Below are positions 53,684 to 64,000 of a stretch of DNA of 64,000 nucleotides, one piece after another (position 1 is the stretch's first letter; every line of letters begins with the position of its first letter). The DNA lies in the NCBI RefSeq assembly GCF_030463535.1, contig NC_132880.1, positions 25,814,487 through 25,878,486 on the forward strand, written 5' to 3'. The notes below the pieces were generated by a model. It worked only from the letters and a program-made list of their open reading frames with translations, was not told the origin of the DNA and did no database searches. The DNA is from Salminus brasiliensis (Eukaryota > Chordata > Actinopteri > Characiformes > Bryconidae). The position numbers and the translations under genes were made by a program.

Positions 53684-54348
53684 TTAACATACATTAAAAA
53701 CCTTCATTACATCACATGCCTGTAGTGCTTACTTGTTGAACATACTTCTTAAAATTGACAAAAGGTGTAGCTTCAGTTGATTTTGTTTTCGGCCTCTAAC
53801 CCTTGTATGTCTAACCCCCAATGTATGTCTACAGTAAAACAACTCTTACATTAAACCTGTCAGTCCTCACAGCTTTGCCCAGCTTCTTCCGTTTCTTTTT
53901 CTGATGAACAAAAACAAAGGTGTGTATACTTAACCAGATCTTTCAAGCACAAGCTGATATGATATATGGTGTAAAACTGGTCATTTGTTGTATGTAACGG
54001 CCACACTATGAACACACATAAACCAATAAGAACATAACACACAGGACATCAAGAGCATGGGAGTACAAATGGGGAAGGGAAGAGTTGATGGGCCTGGCAT
54101 GGATAGTGAAGACTGACAAGGTTTTATGTGTGCTTGTAAAAAATTCACTCATTAATTTTGTCACAGGAATGCAATTCTACCAATAACTACCGTATGTATT
54201 ACTGAAAAAAAGTTATTCGATTCAATAGTGGGACCATTTTATTCCATCATAGACCTTTGAAGAACCCTCTGCCTAAAATGACATCATGCTGTATCAAGCA
54301 GTTACACTGGTTCAAAAATAGATAGAAAAATAGATTTTTTAGTAAATT

Positions 54349-54350
<2 letters not shown>

Positions 54351-54408
<58 letters not shown>
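54351..54408. repeat. (AT)n microsatellite
   Basis: About 29 uninterrupted TA units. Confidence 0.97.
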
Positions 54409-54411
<3 letters not shown>

Positions 54412-54799
54412 TAGGCTACACTTAAAAGGTGTAACAGGGCACTTGAGGTTTGAACTGAGTAAAATATTGCTAGATGGTAGATTTAAATTAGACTTTGCAT
54501 TGTTTCATTTTATTTCAAGTGTTGGTGAAATTGCTTGTTTCTCCACATGAAGTCATGTTACAGTGTAGTACACAAATGCAGACTTTTTAAGTGTTTTATA
54601 TTTTCAGCACTATTGCGTTAGCTTTAGCCTTGCAGAAGAATAGCATTGACTTATGAGTGAAGTTTTTTTTTAACAGTGTGTGTGTTTTTTTGTTATTTTT
54701 TTCTGTGTGAGTCAGTGTGTGTTATTCTGTTATGTTTTTATTTTGTATTACTTTGCTTGTTTGTATGTATGAATCCTTCAGACCCACCTATGTGTGATG

Positions 54800-54973
54800 C
54801 TGGGGGGATTCATTGATCAAATCGGAACTCGCCGGGCACTGGTTCGTTCAGGCGTCTGACGTCACAGCCGTAGGCGTCGCAGTTCTTTAGGCGTGACTGA
54901 GGACAAGCGAGTTTCACTCAGACTCACTTTCTCCATGGCACTGAGACGCAGGTAGACCAGCTCTCCAATACAG
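54800..54973 (+). promoter_or_regulatory. osbpl7: osbpl7 promoter and noncoding exon 1
   Basis: A CG-richer stretch with the CRE runs into ...CTCTCCAATACAG|GTAAGA at 54974, a strong donor. The leader contains a tiny upstream ORF (ATG 54935, six codons, TAG at 54953-54955). The 5' edge is not determinable by eye. Confidence 0.55.
54857..54864 (+). promoter_or_regulatory. Perfect CRE (TGACGTCA) in the osbpl7 promoter
   Basis: The full palindromic CREB/ATF site lies about 110 nt upstream of the exon 1 donor, within a patch with several CG dinucleotides (GGCGTC repeated three times, GCCGTAGG). It fits a proximal promoter for osbpl7. Family knowledge: full CREs near start sites are often functional. 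Confidence 0.7.
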
Positions 54974-57015
54974 GTAAGATATCCACTGTTTTATCACCAT
55001 CACTAATCTCTCTTTTTCCTCCCGGGTTTAACCTTTCTGATCTTTATAAGCCCAGCGTCGTCCCGCTAGTACTGAGATGTAGTGTTAGCAGCCCTGCACA
55101 CGCTTTCTGTAAATGGACCTGCTTCACCTCAGAAGCTGTAAAATCTCTCCAAACCAACGTGTGCATGCTTTCTTAAGGGGTTAGCAGCAGCTGGTGGATG
55201 CAGGCAGGGTTTTCCTATGTAGTTTTCTATGTAGTTTTTCTAGTGATTTTACTTTAAGGTTGTCAGCAGTAAAACAGCCTACAGTCTAAAATCCCACCAT
55301 AGCAGGTCTGTGTGGACGGGATCAGGAGAGTCATTAGGTCAAACTATAGTCAGATGTTGTTGTTTTTTTTCTTTTCTTAGTTTTAAGCACATTTAAATTC
55401 GTAATTTGGTTCATTTGGGTCATTTTTAATGAACTCCCGGCGTTTTTTTTTTTTGTTTTTTTTTTTAAAGTGAGTATCTTATCTGTTTTATGGTCAGGGT
55501 GCAACTGACGCTCACCAGAGTTGTTCACTGAGCGACGCTTTCATACCCGGTTTTAGGCACTAGTCTCCAGCAGGGTTTTCTATCGTGCTTACTGAAATTG
55601 TTCTTCCTATGTATGCTTGAGTTCTTGGGACTTAACAAACGGCGATCTTCGTAGTGGTTGTGTTGGGTGTTTAGAGAGAAGCTTGGCTGCTGTGCTCCTC
55701 AATGAGCACGAGTGTGTTATTTGCCTCCATGAGCCGAAGCAGAGTAGCACAGTTGCGGTTTTCAAAACACTCCGATTTCAGCTCTCTCCGGCTGGTAAAT
55801 GAGTGAAGACCTTAAACACGGCGTCCCATAACTTTGCCAAAGACATTGGGTCTTCTGAAATGATTAAAAAGCTGGTAAATCTGAACGCCAGACTTTCTAT
55901 TGGGACTAATTTGCCACACAACACACTGCAGGTATCCTTTCGCCACACTAGGACTTTATTTTATTTTTGGACCCCAAATCCTCAGGCATAGCATATTCAG
56001 TCTTCATGACCGTTAGCTAGCTCACTTTGTTATTGAGGGGCAATAAATTCTTCAGATGTCTGGTTTCTTTCACCTCCACTGTTAAACAGTTCTGAGAAAC
56101 GTTCTTTATAATGGAACATCAAACCACTGAGTGTCTTAATTTTGTTAACCATTTAATTATTCAGAGAATTTTCTTTTCCTATTTAGTAATTTAATTTTAG
56201 ATTTTTTTTATTTATGTTTTTTATTTATTTATTTGCATTTTTGCTTCAGGACTTTCCACCTTAATTAGGGTTAATTTAAGCTTTGAGGATCTCAGTAGTG
56301 TGGCAGTAATCTTGGGCATTGTTTAGGTGTGTGTGTGTGTGTGTGTGTATGTGTGAAACAAAAAAAACTTATCCTAAAGAATGAAGTTAAGAAGTCTCGA
56401 CTGAAGGTTTGTCCGGTTCAGTAAATGTGCGCCTGTGGTCTGATTGCATTCCAGTCTAAACCAGCCGGTTCACCTGTGAGTCACTCAGCTCACACAATGT
56501 TCCTCATGGCCACGGTCACTGTGTTCATCTCTGTGAGCTGCATATTTGTGCATAACATGAATTGGCAGTCTCTTTTGCACTGTATCTCATGTTTTTGTCC
56601 TACCCCTTTTTTAAAGGTCACTCTGAAGGTAGTGATTCACAGTACAGGGGATTTTGTTGAGCAATTTGAATAGTTCTGCATTTTTGCCTGACCACATATT
56701 GTAAAGATGTTTTTAATATATATATTTTTAAATATGTTTAAAGCATCCAAATGATTGGTCTTGTGCATTCACAAAGCAAAAAAGGTTCAACAAAGTTCAT
56801 ATGGAACCCTCTACTAAAGCTTCCGGTCCAAAGAACCCTTTAAACAGGCAGATGCCCAATTTGGTGTCCAGTCATTATGTAACCTCTGCCTTTGTGGTGG
56901 TCACGCTAATGCTCCAAGCAAAATGGGTTCTGTGTAGTCCTGAAAATTTGTAGTATAAGAATCATTCACAAATGCTGTTTTTATTTATATATATTTATAT
57001 ATATATATATTTATA

Positions 57016-57102
<87 letters not shown>

Positions 57103-58792
57103 TCCTTAAATTGAGTTGTCATGAGTGTTTACCATCAGGGACCGGTGTGGACCAAGAAGGATTACAGAGCAGATGGCAAAAGTAGCAGAAACCACTGTAA
57201 AGCCAAGCCTCCAAAAATGCAAGTAGTATGATCCCAGCGTTAGTGAGTGTATGGACATGTACAGCCATTCAAAAGAACCCCAACCTATTCACACGTGTGG
57301 GCTAGCCAACCTGACCATAATATTATCGGCTCCTAGATGCCCAAGGTAAAACAAGGGTCATCAGGAGGCTGATCTTACATCAGTGTCTGAATAATCCTGC
57401 AGCCAAATAACCATGCTGTTGTCAAAGCTAGTACTATTGTTGATGACTTGCTGAGCGTTTGTTATATTGAGCAACAATAACAGTTCACGCTGTGGTTTAG
57501 GCTTTAATCTGAATGCACATAACACGGCCTGTTGCATGCTAGTAGCTATCCAGACCTGAGCAGGAGATGTACTGATTCACACCAGAGTCAAAATTCTGTG
57601 CTTTAGTGTGACCTGCTTAAGAACACGCAAAGCATGTGCACCAACCGGTTAGCAGAACAAAATGCTCCTGTCCAAATATTTAAAACAGCTAGCAGAAAGC
57701 TATGTGACTTGAACCAGTTCAGTGCTTTAGGGGTGGGCGATATAACATGATGCCAGCATGTCTGATCCTGTAGGTTTTTTTTTTTTAGGTTTTTTTTTTT
57801 CTGAGATTTGTGAACAAGTTCCAAAACAGCAAAAAACCTTTTTAATAAGCACTTGTGTGTTCAGTGACCTGGTTTGAAAAATTTGTGGGGAGGGATTTTT
57901 TTCCCCCCAATTAATGAATAAAATAAGATCTATCTAGTCAGCTGCTTGTTTCTGCTGTGTAGATTTGCATGATCCATGCTTGTGTTTAGTGTTCTGGAAT
58001 TGCTGACCATGCCTAGGGGTAGTTGATATGCCAAGAATGTATCTGTATCCATTTTCACAAAATCTTTACACACAGGCCAAATGTATTGATTGGTTTAATG
58101 ACTGGAGATTCTCCACTAGAAAACAAGTGTAGGAAGTGTTTGATGTTTTTGACTGATGCACCCCAGTAGTATGCTTATGTCTGCTTTTTTTTAAATGTGT
58201 ACTCTGTCCTTTCTGACAGTCACTCTTCCTGAATGGGAAGAGCTGTTTACGCTCCAGTAACATCAGAAATCTGTTGAGCCAGGCGTATGAACTTGGCGAA
58301 ACTAAAGAGTTGTCAAACTAGCTGAGACAGTCAGCGATGTTGTGTATGAATATCTGGTTAATCTACTCCGATAGCACATGCCAACCTGGAGGAAAAATTG
58401 TGCCGATCTAGGTTCAGCTTAGGGTTTGTTTATTTTTTATCATCGTCTGGGTTCAGTCCAGTGGAGTACAGTGCACAGAGGAGGCAGGGGCTTATTGACT
58501 GCTACTGGTTCTTTTTGTTGGGATGGGTGAAGTACAGTTAGAGCTTTGAACACAGAAAATGTGTGAAATGATTAATCAACCTGAGAATTTGGACGTCTTG
58601 ACGCAACTAGTTTACCTGCAGAGATCCATTGCAAACTAAAGCCTGTAAGAGCTAGGTCAAGTTCTAAATGGAAATCTATAGGTGACATGGTCATGTACAA
58701 TGTGTTATTGACCCTAAACTGTGCTGTGATTTTGCTCAGGACTAAACTCTTATTGAAGTGAATAAGTGTTTCTTAATCTTCTTGTTTTGCAG
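54974..58792 (+). other. osbpl7 intron 1
   Basis: 3.8 kb. Contains (GT)n near 56328-56350, a GGTTCT-type repeat (56780-56960), a long (AT)n array (56984-57100) and one MITE end (GGGGTGGGCGATATAACATG near 57730). No coding exon recognised, though alternative first exons cannot be excluded. Confidence 0.65.
56984..57100. repeat. Long (AT)n microsatellite in osbpl7 intron 1
   Basis: About 115 bases of AT with a few TTT interruptions at its start; the third long AT array within 3.5 kb. Confidence 0.97.
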
Positions 58793-59002
58793 TGCTCTTC
58801 TTGGTGTGATGATACAAAAGAAATCCGTCCTTGCAGAACTGAGACAGTAGAGGTTGGTTGAGCGGTGGTGATGGAGCACTCGGGGCCCCTGAACAGCAGC
58901 CGGTCTGTGATGAGTGGTCTGGAAAGATCTCCCATTTCAGCCTTTAAACCAGGCCACTCGCGCAGTAACAGCACTGGATCATCATCCAGGCACTCCAGAC
59001 AG
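58793..59002 (+). CDS. osbpl7: osbpl7 exon 2: 5' leader end, start codon, Ser-rich N-terminus
   Basis: Acceptor CTTGTTTTGCAG; donor GTCAGA at 59003. Start ATG is at 58871-58873 (GGTGATGG context, G at -3). A 13-codon upstream ORF (58809-58850) precedes it. It encodes MEHSGPLNSSRS...SNSTGSSSRHSRQ (residues 1-44), similar in style to the Ser-rich N-termini of ORP3/6. Confidence 0.75.
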
Positions 59003-62000
59003 GTCAGAGACTCTATCACTATTACAGTATTTACCCAGAATCAGTTATTTTAAATTGTTTATTTTTTTTATTTAATTTTCAGTTTTTTTTGTAGGGAGGG
59101 GCTGTGAAGAACCTTTTAAAAAAACTGTCTGTATTTAAATGAAGTTTAAAATAAAACAGCTTTATTTAAAATGATTTATACTCTCGCATCTGAATTCACC
59201 CTTTACAAAAGTGGTTCTTCTATGATGTTTCTCATACAAAAACCTGTAGCACCTTTATTTGTTAAACTGGCAGATTTTACAGAACATTACAATTTTTTAT
59301 AAACATGACGTTACATAAAGAGCTTCAGTAAAAGTAGTATGCAGCTGCAACAGAAGTCTGCTCACATCTAATTTTTATTTCTTTTAAAAACAAAAATGAC
59401 CTGGTCCTGACAATCTGAAACCAATCAGGATACTGATTTATTTGTACTGAAATTTAAGATTTCATAGTTTACCATTTTCAACTGCTTTCTCTAGCAATTC
59501 TGTGATAACCTATGATATCCCTAAAGAAGTGACATTGTTGCTCCCGATTTAAATGCAGCCCTGATTTACTAATGAGTCTCGTGCCCTTATATTAGATTTA
59601 TTCATTTATCATTAGAGCGCCTGTATACAGCTTATCACTTTCATTGACTCTTTGAAAATTGTTGGCGCAGTGCTAAATGATAGTGTTTTAGCTGCAGTTT
59701 CTGTGGCACAGGTGAAGCAGTGAAGGATAATGCAGCCATGTATTAAATTCTGTGAATTAAAGTGTATTAAAGTCTGTGATGTGAAATTTTATGGCATCCT
59801 GATCAGTAGTGATGGATGTATTTCAATCTGTGTTGCAATTTGAGATGAGGCTCTTACGAGAGTTGCAACATTATGCTAACAACCAATAGTTTTTATTTGG
59901 TGTATTTGCCATCTCCTGTAGCAACTCCAAAGAGAAAGTCAAATCAGATGTTGCTGTGTGAAGTCTAGCCATACTAGCACAATGTAGCATGACTAACCTC
60001 TACCTGTGTCCTCACTGCAGAACTCCAGAGACTGGGAAGTTGTCTCAGACCTTCAGCCTAGTGTTGGTGTTCCTGGGCAGTGCGTGGAGAAAAACGGCAT
60101 TCCAGGCATTTGTGAGGGATATCTGATGAAGAAGAGGAAGTACCCACTTCAGGGTTGGCACAAGGTGTGTTGGATGGTTAGATCTGCTCTGCTTTTTTGC
60201 GTTCTTCTGCGTCATGCTTCAAATGTTTGGCTTTTTTTTTTTCTCCTCCAGAGATACTTCGTGTTGGAAAAGGGAATCCTCAAATACGCAAAGACTCAGC
60301 AGGATGTAAGTGAGCTTAGTGACTATTATTTTGGGTGGCAATCATATGTTTGTGAGGTTGGGGGACTGAAAACAAAGGCACAGAACCATATGCTGCGTGT
60401 GTTTCTTTAGAAGTTATTGTTTATGTAGTGTTCATGATCGTGCACTTTCTGTTATTCTGCAGTGGCAGTAATGGCTTTTAGTATTTTTTTGTAAAGGGTT
60501 TTTGCCAACTATGAACTTGAAGGGCTTAATAAATGCCTTAGTTAGTTCATGGATAAGATGTGATTTTTGATCAGCAATATGCTTTTTACTGGATATCATC
60601 TGTAAATAATAAGTATCATTCACCTTGATGTAGATTAGATGTAAATGTTATTTAAAATAATAAGTGAAATAAAAGTGCCAAGAAGGTTCTTTGGTGCATT
60701 GCCATAGCAGATCCTCTTTTAATTCCTTAAAGCCTCACTGAATCTGTTTTTGAACTGCATTTTGTTTTCTTCAGCTTGCGAGAGGAAAGGTCCATGGCGC
60801 CATGGATGTTAGCCTCGCTGTTCTGTCCATGAACAAAAAATCCAGACGTATTGACCTGGACGCAGGACACCTCAACCTGTACCACCTCAAGGTGTGTAAT
60901 GGGCTGAATGTATTGGGGGTCTTAAAGTGGTGGTTTAGCAAATGTGTTCTACACCAGTTTATGATATAAATAAAACAAGTTGAATCATAATTTTGTGAAC
61001 GCCTGGAAGGCCCCCTGGGTTCCCATAGCAATTTTTTCACATTTCTAGATAAGTGCTTTATAGGACGGTTTGTGCATCCATGTAGGCTTGTTGAGGCTCA
61101 TAGTTGATGGGTGTAAGGTGGTCTTTAACTGCAGTGTGTCATCTTCTCTTCTTCCTAAAGGCCAAGAGTCATGAGATTTTCTACATTTGGCTGACCAAGC
61201 TGACTGCCCACCGCCTCTATAAGAAAAATGAGGCGATGAACATGCACCAAGACGTCCTGCAGGCACTCTCGGCAGCAAACAGCAACGCACTGCCCGCCAT
61301 GGCCAGCCTTGCCCAGAGAAACAGGGCCATGATGGACATGGTGAGAGAACCTCAAATCTGTTATCAAAATATGACCAGTCCTGTTGACCTGCAGTCACAT
61401 GGGTGGTTGTAAAGGGCTCATATCCTTATTGGCTCCCTTGTAATGCACCCCATTTAAAACGTAGTCCAGGCTAAGTGTATCCACATCTGTGAGGGATGTT
61501 GCCTGAAGAAGTAAAGAGTCATTGTGATGTGTAATCTTTTTGCCGTGGCGTTTGAGTTAAACAAACCTTTTACGTCCAGCAGCAACTGAGAAATGTGGCT
61601 AGTCATCCCCAAACAGCGAACCAGTTTTAGACACTGAGTTTTTTGGTTGTTGAGCTTATTGCAATTTAAGTGGGCTCTGTCAAGGAATTGTAGTCTGAAA
61701 TCTTCATCATACCATCCGCTTAAGCCATAGCCTTTCGTTATTCTGTGAGTAAGCATCGCTGCTTAGGTAATGTTGTGCGAATCCCTTTTCCGCAGCTCCC
61801 ACAGTATCAGAGCTCAGCGTCCATCTGCCAGCCCAACATCCTGGGCACTCCTGCTGCCTCCTCGTCACAGGTTAACAACAAGGTTTCAGCCTGGCTTCAA
61901 CAAACCCAAGAGGCAGATGCCTGTCAGCAAGGTATGACCACACCTTTTACTGTAATACCATGCATACCAATACAAGAAGCAATAGCTAAAAATAAAGAAT

Positions 62001-63876
62001 TACACCTGAATTTTGGTGCACTTGTGTGAGTAAACTAATGGCTAATTAGGGAGTTACTCCTGTTACATGTCTATGTGATATATGATAGGAGCACCGTCTG
62101 GTTTGTTGGAATGTGAAACGTTTCACAATCAGTTTAGTCATGAGCGATGTTCCTCTTTAGGAATGTTTTTGGCTTTTTTTTATTTTTTTATTGTTCAACT
62201 TCATGATAGTTTTCCATTTTGAATGTAGATGTAGCCCGTTTTCTGTTTAGCACTATTTCTTCTGTGCAGAAGAAAGCGGCATCCTTCTAAACAAAATTTT
62301 TAAACCCCACTTAGAACTGGCACGCTGTGAACTGGAGCTGGCCGAGCTCTGCCGTCTAATCCAGAGGCTTCACTTGCTGGAGGGAGATCTCCCGATTACC
62401 AACAACGACCTGGAGCGCAGGATCAGTATGCAGGTCCGTCCAATTTACTCAGTACTCTCAGCTTGATCAACAAGATTTTGTGCAGCACATTTTTGATTCA
62501 TTTAATTGTGTACTAATGTCTGTGTATTTAGATCTGATGAGGTGTTAATAAAAAGCAGGCCATATCCAGTATCCTTTGTTACGTGAGCTACACTGTCGCA
62601 GGCTGATCAAAATGGATTACCAGAAGATCTGTTTTAACAAGCTAATTGAGTTGTGGGTTACCAGCAAATAGGCTGTTTTTTTTTTTTGCGGTCCTTGAGG
62701 GTAGTTGAAATGGTAGTCTGTTTGCCTTCAGATTGACTATTTAATAAAACCTTAGTTTCATGTAGGTTGCATGTTTCTCCATAGAACGACAGACTGAGTT
62801 TTCTGAGATCTTCGGTAAGTTTCTGACCAAAATGTAGTGCAAGTGTGAATGCAGTTGGAGGTCTTGGTTGTAAGTGTGTTAAACCAACCCTGCTGTGTGG
62901 AGGCTGTACTTTAGCCTGGCTAGCCCTCACTATGGGCTCACTGCTTCATAGCAGGCACACTATTTCAAATAACCTAGGAGTGAGTTTTGTGACTTCTACA
63001 CACCTCAGTAGTCAAATACTCTTGCCATGAAAACAATTTTTTGGGACAGAACCGGAATTCAGGGGGAATGTGGAGAAATCTGTTTAAATACACTCATAAT
63101 TGTTACATGGTCTTGCGATGAACATTAGCCAAAAGTACTTTGTACTAAAACCTGAAGAAAATAATTGAAAATAAAATTTGACACTTTGCTTTGTGTGTGT
63201 GGGGGTGGGGGGGGGGGTGGCATGTGACAGTAGTGCTGTTTGAAAGTCTAAGCACCTCTGTTCAAAGGATATGTAATGGTGCTCATGTGTGGTTATTTAC
63301 AGTGAGCAGCATGTCAGGTATCCCTGTTTAAATGACATTTTGCATGAGACATTTTGCATACACCCTAAAGAAAATGCTGCCTGCATTGTAAAGGTTGTGT
63401 ATCCACTAGATTGCTTCTAAAGTGAGCAGTGCTTCACTAACACAGCATCTACTCATTTAGAATCTGACTCTGGAGAAACCAAAGAAGAAGCCAATGAAGG
63501 TTTGGGGACACAACCGCACTCTGTCACATGGCATGGTGAGAGCCAGGACTCTCTTGTGACTTTCCTTTCAAAGCCCCCTTTTCCTCCTTTACTCCTGCTT
63601 CTTTTTCGACCTGCGTTCTTCCTCTGCATGACAATGCCACGCCTTACTTTCTTCTTCCTTTATAAGCTTAACCTTCCTGTTTGAAATGTTTCTCCTTTTA
63701 CCTCGCCCACACCTTTCTCTCACAGTTGTCCGCGAGCCATTTAGGCACCTCGTCAGGCTTAGCAGCGTCTCTTCAGTCCATCCCGGACTACGTTTACACT
63801 CAGCTGTCCACTCCAGGGGTCACCTCGCCTGAGGGAAAGAAGCTGCAGCAGGAAATCTACACAGTCTCCCAGAGAG
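58871..63876 (+). CDS. osbpl7: Oxysterol-binding protein-related protein 7 (ORP7), 5' part; cut by window end
   Basis: Coding exons 58871-59002, 60021-60164, 60252-60305, 60775-60891, 61161-61340, 61796-61931, 62315-62433, 63461-63535 and 63726-63876 join in phase to 369 residues, with a donor at 63877. A Ser-rich N-terminus precedes DWEVV (49-52). The PH domain spans about 76-170: GYLMKKRKYPLQGWHKRYFV, GILKYAKTQQD, KVHGAMDV, YHLKAKS, conserved Trp159. Then come KVSAWLQ and a Leu-rich helical segment (255-280). PH text is ORP3/6/7-type; RYFVLE and LSMNKKSRRIDLD fit ORP7 best, and stac2 linkage (both human 17q) agrees. ORPs transfer or sense sterols and phosphoinositides at membrane contacts. 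The FFAT position cannot be judged and the lipid-binding domain is beyond the window. osbpl3 or osbpl6 are less likely alternatives. Confidence 0.78.
60021..60164 (+). CDS. osbpl7: osbpl7 exon 3: start of PH domain
   Basis: Acceptor CCTCACTGCAG; donor GTGTGT; phase 0; residues 45-92. DWEVVSDL and then CEGYLMKKRKYPLQGWHK. Confidence 0.93.
60252..60305 (+). CDS. osbpl7: osbpl7 exon 4: PH domain
   Basis: 54 nt after an 87-nt intron; acceptor TCTCCTCCAG; donor GTAAGT. RYFVLEKGILKYAKTQQD. Confidence 0.94.
60775..60891 (+). CDS. osbpl7: osbpl7 exon 5: PH domain
   Basis: Acceptor TTTTCTTCAG; donor GTGTGT; 39 codons. GKVHGAMDVSLAVLSMNKK and then IDLDAGHLNLYHLK; one residue longer than human ORP7 before YHLK. 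Confidence 0.94.
61161..61340 (+). CDS. osbpl7: osbpl7 exon 6: PH C-terminal helix and linker
   Basis: Acceptor TTCCTAAAG; donor GTGAGA; 60 codons. AKSHEIFYIWLTKLTAHRLY is the PH C-terminal helix with its Trp (residue 159); then an Ala/Met/Asn-rich linker. The minus-strand open frames here are shadows. Confidence 0.93.
61796..61931 (+). CDS. osbpl7: osbpl7 exon 7: linker with KVSAWLQ
   Basis: Acceptor CTTTTCCGCAG; donor GTATGA; phase 0 to 1. NKVSAWLQQTQEADACQQ aligns with the KV(A/S)xWLQDSEE block of ORP3/6/7. Confidence 0.9.
62315..62433 (+). CDS. osbpl7: osbpl7 exon 8: Leu-rich helical segment
   Basis: Acceptor CCCCACTTAG with a weak pyrimidine tract; donor GTCCGT; phase 1 to 0. ELARCELELAELCRLIQRLH corresponds to the AHCQ...ELSKLLQNLE helix of the family. 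Confidence 0.87.
62860..63100 (-). repeat. Dispersed ~230-bp repeat, copy C
   Basis: On the minus strand: TCCCCCTGAATTCCGGTTCT, ATTTGACTACTGAGGTGTGT and GCTAGCCAGGCTAAAGTACA, the same blocks in the same order as copies at 27640 and 46985. Within osbpl7 intron 8. Confidence 0.68.
63461..63535 (+). CDS. osbpl7: osbpl7 exon 9: basic linker
   Basis: Acceptor CTACTCATTTAG; donor GTGAGA; 25 codons. LEKPKKKPMKVWGHNRTLSH parallels the Lys/Arg-Trp block in ORP6/7. Confidence 0.85.
63726..63876 (+). CDS. osbpl7: osbpl7 exon 10: linker, last exon in window
   Basis: Acceptor TTTCTCTCACAG; donor GTGAGA at 63877; phase 0 to 1. Ends in KKLQQEIYTVSQR, comparable to the KLQEEFCLIAQK helix of ORP6. The gene continues past 64000. 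Confidence 0.88.
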
Positions 63877-64000
63877 GTGAGACTGAGCACCTGTATTATC
63901 CAATCAGGTTACAGTTGGGCTTTTCCTTCAAATCAAGTTCTTAAATTCTGTAATTCGCTAAATGTTTGGGTAATAAGGAAGACTGACTGGGTTTGAATGG

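Larger units (their letters stand above)
48771..54799. other. Intergenic region between divergent gtf3a-like and osbpl7 genes
   Basis: 6 kb between head-to-head genes. 48780-48990 is the GC-richer gtf3a-like promoter/5' leader (contains GGCGGCCATTAT, a possible YY1-type CCAT core). The rest holds a ~22-bp minisatellite (51045-51490), GGTTCTATATAG-type repeats (51900-52080), an X-box (52967), a foldback element (53030-53589) and two AT arrays. No gene recognised, but see the X-box. Confidence 0.65.

Noticed and set aside
61045-61398. 117-residue minus-strand open frame
   Set aside because: Antisense of osbpl7 exon 6 and its flanks; no splice logic or homology.
1-64000. CRISPR array or prokaryotic defence system
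   Set aside because: The direct repeats are contiguous or degenerate minisatellites without uniform unique spacers, and the window is a vertebrate nuclear locus.

Overview
The window is vertebrate nuclear DNA, almost certainly from a ray-finned (teleost) fish. It has small exons with canonical GT/AG borders in long, repeat-rich introns, many CA/GA/AT microsatellites, and several repeat types typical of teleosts: Tc1-like transposon relics, LINE reverse-transcriptase fragments, a tRNA-derived SINE, short inverted-repeat MITEs and minisatellites. I see no prokaryotic or viral gene organisation. A finer placement such as Otophysi is a guess.

Three protein-coding genes can be reconstructed exon by exon. 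(1) stac2 on the plus strand, 670-24704, is complete: 11 coding exons and 393 residues, with a cysteine-rich C1 domain and two SH3 domains. It is a predicted adaptor of voltage-gated L-type calcium channels. (2) A TFIIIA gene (gtf3a-like) on the minus strand, 48770-42227, is complete: 9 coding exons and 368 residues with nine C2H2 zinc fingers. TFIIIA nucleates RNA polymerase III on 5S rRNA genes and binds 5S RNA. The fingers follow the family plan, but the C-terminal tail is unlike that of tetrapod TFIIIA and carries three copies of an [D/N]LxxLF motif. (3) The 5' part of osbpl7 (an ORP3/6/7-type oxysterol-binding protein-related gene) is on the plus strand, from about 54.8 kb to the window edge. 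It has a noncoding first exon with a perfect CRE in its promoter, then nine coding exons (369 residues) covering the PH domain and the following linker. The sterol/lipid-binding domain lies beyond the window. In human, STAC2 and OSBPL7 both lie on 17q, which supports these two identifications; GTF3A is on human 13, so its position between them is a teleost rearrangement or a duplicate-copy position.

Layout: 1-669 GA-rich upstream region and 5' leader of stac2; 748-24605 stac2 introns with four minisatellites, LINE, Tc1, SINE and MITE relics; 24705-42226 intergenic, with a minisatellite in the probable stac2 3' UTR, a deleted LINE copy and many DNA-transposon fragments; 42227-48770 gtf3a-like gene with a TTAA-flanked MITE and a striking 117-bp hairpin in its introns; 48771-54800 intergenic, with a minisatellite, a perfect RFX X-box next to a 560-bp foldback element, and two AT arrays; 54800-64000 osbpl7. 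The three genes have no evident shared pathway. They are neighbours, not an operon-like unit.
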